Shown here in pieces: positions 5,908-6,851 of a stretch of DNA of 6,851 nt (its first letter is position 1; each line of letters starts with the position of its first letter). The position numbers were made by a program, and so were the translations under genes. The DNA is from Desulfobacter sp. (lineage in GTDB: Bacteria > Desulfobacterota > Desulfobacteria > Desulfobacterales > Desulfobacteraceae), in assembly GCA_030145005.1 (NCBI GenBank), contig JAQYWJ010000116.1, positions 1-6,851 on the forward strand, read 5' to 3'. Below the pieces are notes generated by a model. The model saw only the letters and a program-made list of their open reading frames with translations, made no database searches and had not been told where the DNA came from.

Positions 5908-6066
5908 ATGTTTCCCTTTTGTTTTGAATGGGCCTGGGACATGGGACATGCAATTTTTTTCGGTGGTTTCTGGTATGCCATTGGCATTTTAGGGGCAGGT
6001 ATGACCTATTGCTTTCTTAAGGCAGCCTATGACACGATAAATGATAACGGCGACTCCCATCACTGA
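5908..6066 (+). CDS. Small single-span membrane protein, last gene of the qrc operon
   Basis: This 52-residue protein begins MFPFCFEWAWDMGHAIFFGG and ends in the polar tail NDNGDSHH. One hydrophobic helix (about 15-37) is rich in small residues, with G19, G20, G26, G29 and G31, a pattern that favours helix packing. An aromatic and polar patch precedes it (W8, W10, D11, H14), probably at the membrane surface. The gene starts 11 nt after the qrcD stop, behind AAAGGAGG (5895-5902) with a 5-nt spacer. This is the strongest ribosome site in the window, and a strong terminator follows 21 nt after its stop. Codon use looks like that of qrcD. I do not recognise the family. Position and shape suggest a small accessory or assembly subunit of Qrc, but nothing in the sequence proves an interaction. 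Confidence 0.8.
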   Translation: MFPFCFEWAWDMGHAIFFGGFWYAIGILGAGMTYCFLKAAYDTINDNGDSHH

Positions 6067-6087
6067 TATTTAACATGCGCGAAAACG

Positions 6088-6128
6088 AAAAACGCCTGCT
6101 TGACTCTTTGAGTGAAGCAGGCGTTTTT
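6088..6128 (+). terminator. Intrinsic terminator ending the qrc operon
   Basis: AAAAACGCCTGCTT (6088-6101) pairs perfectly with AAGCAGGCGTTTTT (6115-6128). The stem continues as ACTC/GAGT around a TTT loop after one G/G mismatch. The stem is long and GC-rich and ends in a T run, with more T-rich sequence just beyond. The matching A run on the left means it should also stop transcription coming leftward from the minus strand. It lies 21 nt after the stop of the small membrane-protein gene, and so defines the 3' end of the operon. Confidence 0.9.
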
Positions 6129-6137
6129 ATTGTGTTT

Positions 6138-6428
6138 TTACGATCTTTTTTGATACACCTGTTCGGCCGCATCCGCACCATCAGCCCTGTCTCCGGGATC
6201 GGGCAGCAGCATCTTTTGAATCCGATCCACATACAGGCTTTTAATGACAAGATTGGGAACTTTTAAACGCACCTTTAAATCCGGTGTATCATCGGCAAGG
6301 GTCAACACGCCAAAATAATAAAGAAAAGAAGCCAGAAACGCTTTATCCTTTGATTGATCTGTCAGCATCTCTTTGATGCCGAAACGATCTTCAATATCAG
6401 AAACGACAACCTCATGGTTTTGAAGCAA
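6138..6428 (-). pseudogene. Internal fragment of an AAA-ATPase-like / PD-(D/E)XK (DUF1703) protein
   Basis: This 96-codon frame opens with TTG and reads through DIEDRFGIKEML (about 11-22), SFLYYFGVLTL (about 34-44) and KVPNLVIKSLYVDRIQKMLL (about 56-75). From memory this resembles the linker region of the widespread AAA-ATPase-like plus DUF1703 nuclease-fold proteins, which are usually around 500 residues or more. The P-loop half that should precede it and the nuclease half that should follow it are both missing. Family-like sequence stops near VYQK and a stop codon follows at once. At the other side an in-frame stop (6447-6449) and a transposase fragment cut it off. There is no good ribosome site. 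I take it as a dead remnant; the exact family is a recognition by eye. Confidence 0.65.
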
Positions 6429-6851
6429 TGACGGCCCTCCAGGAACTCAGTAATAAATGGAAGTATCACCTGGTTGACACTATTGAGCTCAAACAGCACA
6501 TCAAATATGCCGTCAAAGGTAGACCAACGCCGGATACCCCGATCACATCAATTAAATTGCAAATCAATGCGGACTTAAAGGTCAATCAAGAAAAAGCCGA
6601 TTAAGACCGCGATCAGAAATCCTGTTTTATTCTTGGTACCTCAATTCCAAGAGTCCAGTTGAGCGACGAAGATGTATTTTGGGGATATAAAGGTCAGTCT
6701 AAAGTCGAGAATGGCTTCCGATTCATCAAAGACCCTTTATTTTTTGCATCTTCGCTGTTTGTCAAAAAAGCATCTCGTGTCGAAGGAATGTTGATGGTGA
6801 TGACCTTATCATTATTAGTTTACTCCATTGCCCAGCGGCGCATGCGGAATG
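6428..6851 (+). pseudogene. IS1634-type (IS4 group) transposase, truncated remnant with in-frame stop
   Basis: One reading frame runs from an ATG at 6428 to the window end, interrupted only by TAA at 6602-6604. The first part (58 codons) contains ELSNKWKYHLV. The part after the stop (82 codons) contains FILGTSI, YKGQSKVENGFRFIKDPLFF and MLMVMTLSLLVYSIAQRRMR, which are typical of the C-terminal third of IS1634-family transposases. The catalytic glutamate of the Y-x2-(R/Q)-x3-E-x6-K signature is the GAG at 6707-6709; Q replaces R. The N-terminal two thirds, including the first catalytic Asp residues, are absent. The protein is therefore inactive unless the right end is completed differently outside the window, which would not restore its missing front. 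Confidence 0.8.
6428..6851 (+). mobile_element. Partial IS1634-family insertion sequence, right part only
   Basis: This is the DNA remnant that carries the broken transposase. No terminal inverted repeat is visible at its left edge, because the element starts inside its own coding region and directly abuts the AAA-ATPase-like fragment. The left boundary may be a few bases earlier (about 6420), and the right end lies outside the window. Confidence 0.65.

Noticed and set aside
6075..6266. 63-codon plus-strand frame starting in the terminator
   Set aside because: It is translated from the terminator hairpin and from the antisense of the AAA-ATPase-like fragment, and has no ribosome site.
1..6851. 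CRISPR array, tRNA or rRNA genes
   Set aside because: No regularly spaced direct repeats, no cloverleaf with a GTTCRA-type T arm, and no rRNA-like conserved stretches were seen.

Overview
The window carries a complete qrcABCD operon for the Qrc complex, the periplasm-facing menaquinone reductase of sulfate-reducing bacteria. It is flanked on the left by a gene-free stretch full of inverted repeats and on the right by two gene remnants. The gene set (membrane-anchored multihaem cytochrome c, Tat-exported molybdopterin-family protein without an obvious Mo ligand, 16-cysteine ferredoxin-like protein, NrfD-type membrane protein) points to a deltaproteobacterial sulfate reducer (Desulfobacterota). 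Desulfobacteraceae is my best guess. That placement rests on recognising protein families by eye; no search was run.

Layout. Positions 1-700 hold no convincing gene but contain at least five inverted repeats: a 168-bp imperfect palindrome (48-215), a shorter one (259-311), a 112-bp element with perfect 19-bp ends (396-507), a second one abutting it (507-585) and an AT-rich 16-bp inverted repeat (608-652). A sigma70-like promoter (TTGACA, 17 nt, TATAGA) lies at 710-738. It is followed by a leader of about 130 nt with several possible hairpins, and then by qrcA (879-1550), qrcB (1595-3715), qrcC (3748-4605) and qrcD (4637-5896), all on the plus strand with gaps of 31-44 nt. A 52-codon gene (5908-6066), starting 11 nt after qrcD behind a strong AAAGGAGG site, encodes a single-span membrane protein I do not recognise. 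It is followed by a strong bidirectional-looking terminator (6088-6128). The remaining sequence is debris: an internal piece of an AAA-ATPase-like/PD-(D/E)XK protein on the minus strand (6138-6428), fused back to back with the C-terminal part of an IS1634-type transposase on the plus strand (about 6428 to the window end) that is broken by an in-frame TAA.

How the genes work together. In Desulfovibrio, Qrc takes electrons from periplasmic hydrogenases and formate dehydrogenases through type I cytochrome c3. They enter at QrcA, pass through the Fe-S centres of QrcB and QrcC, and reduce menaquinone at QrcD. The menaquinol pool then feeds the cytoplasmic sulfate-reduction enzymes, for example through Qmo. 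The small protein after qrcD is translated from the same operon and is a candidate accessory subunit. It is the most interesting new item in the window.
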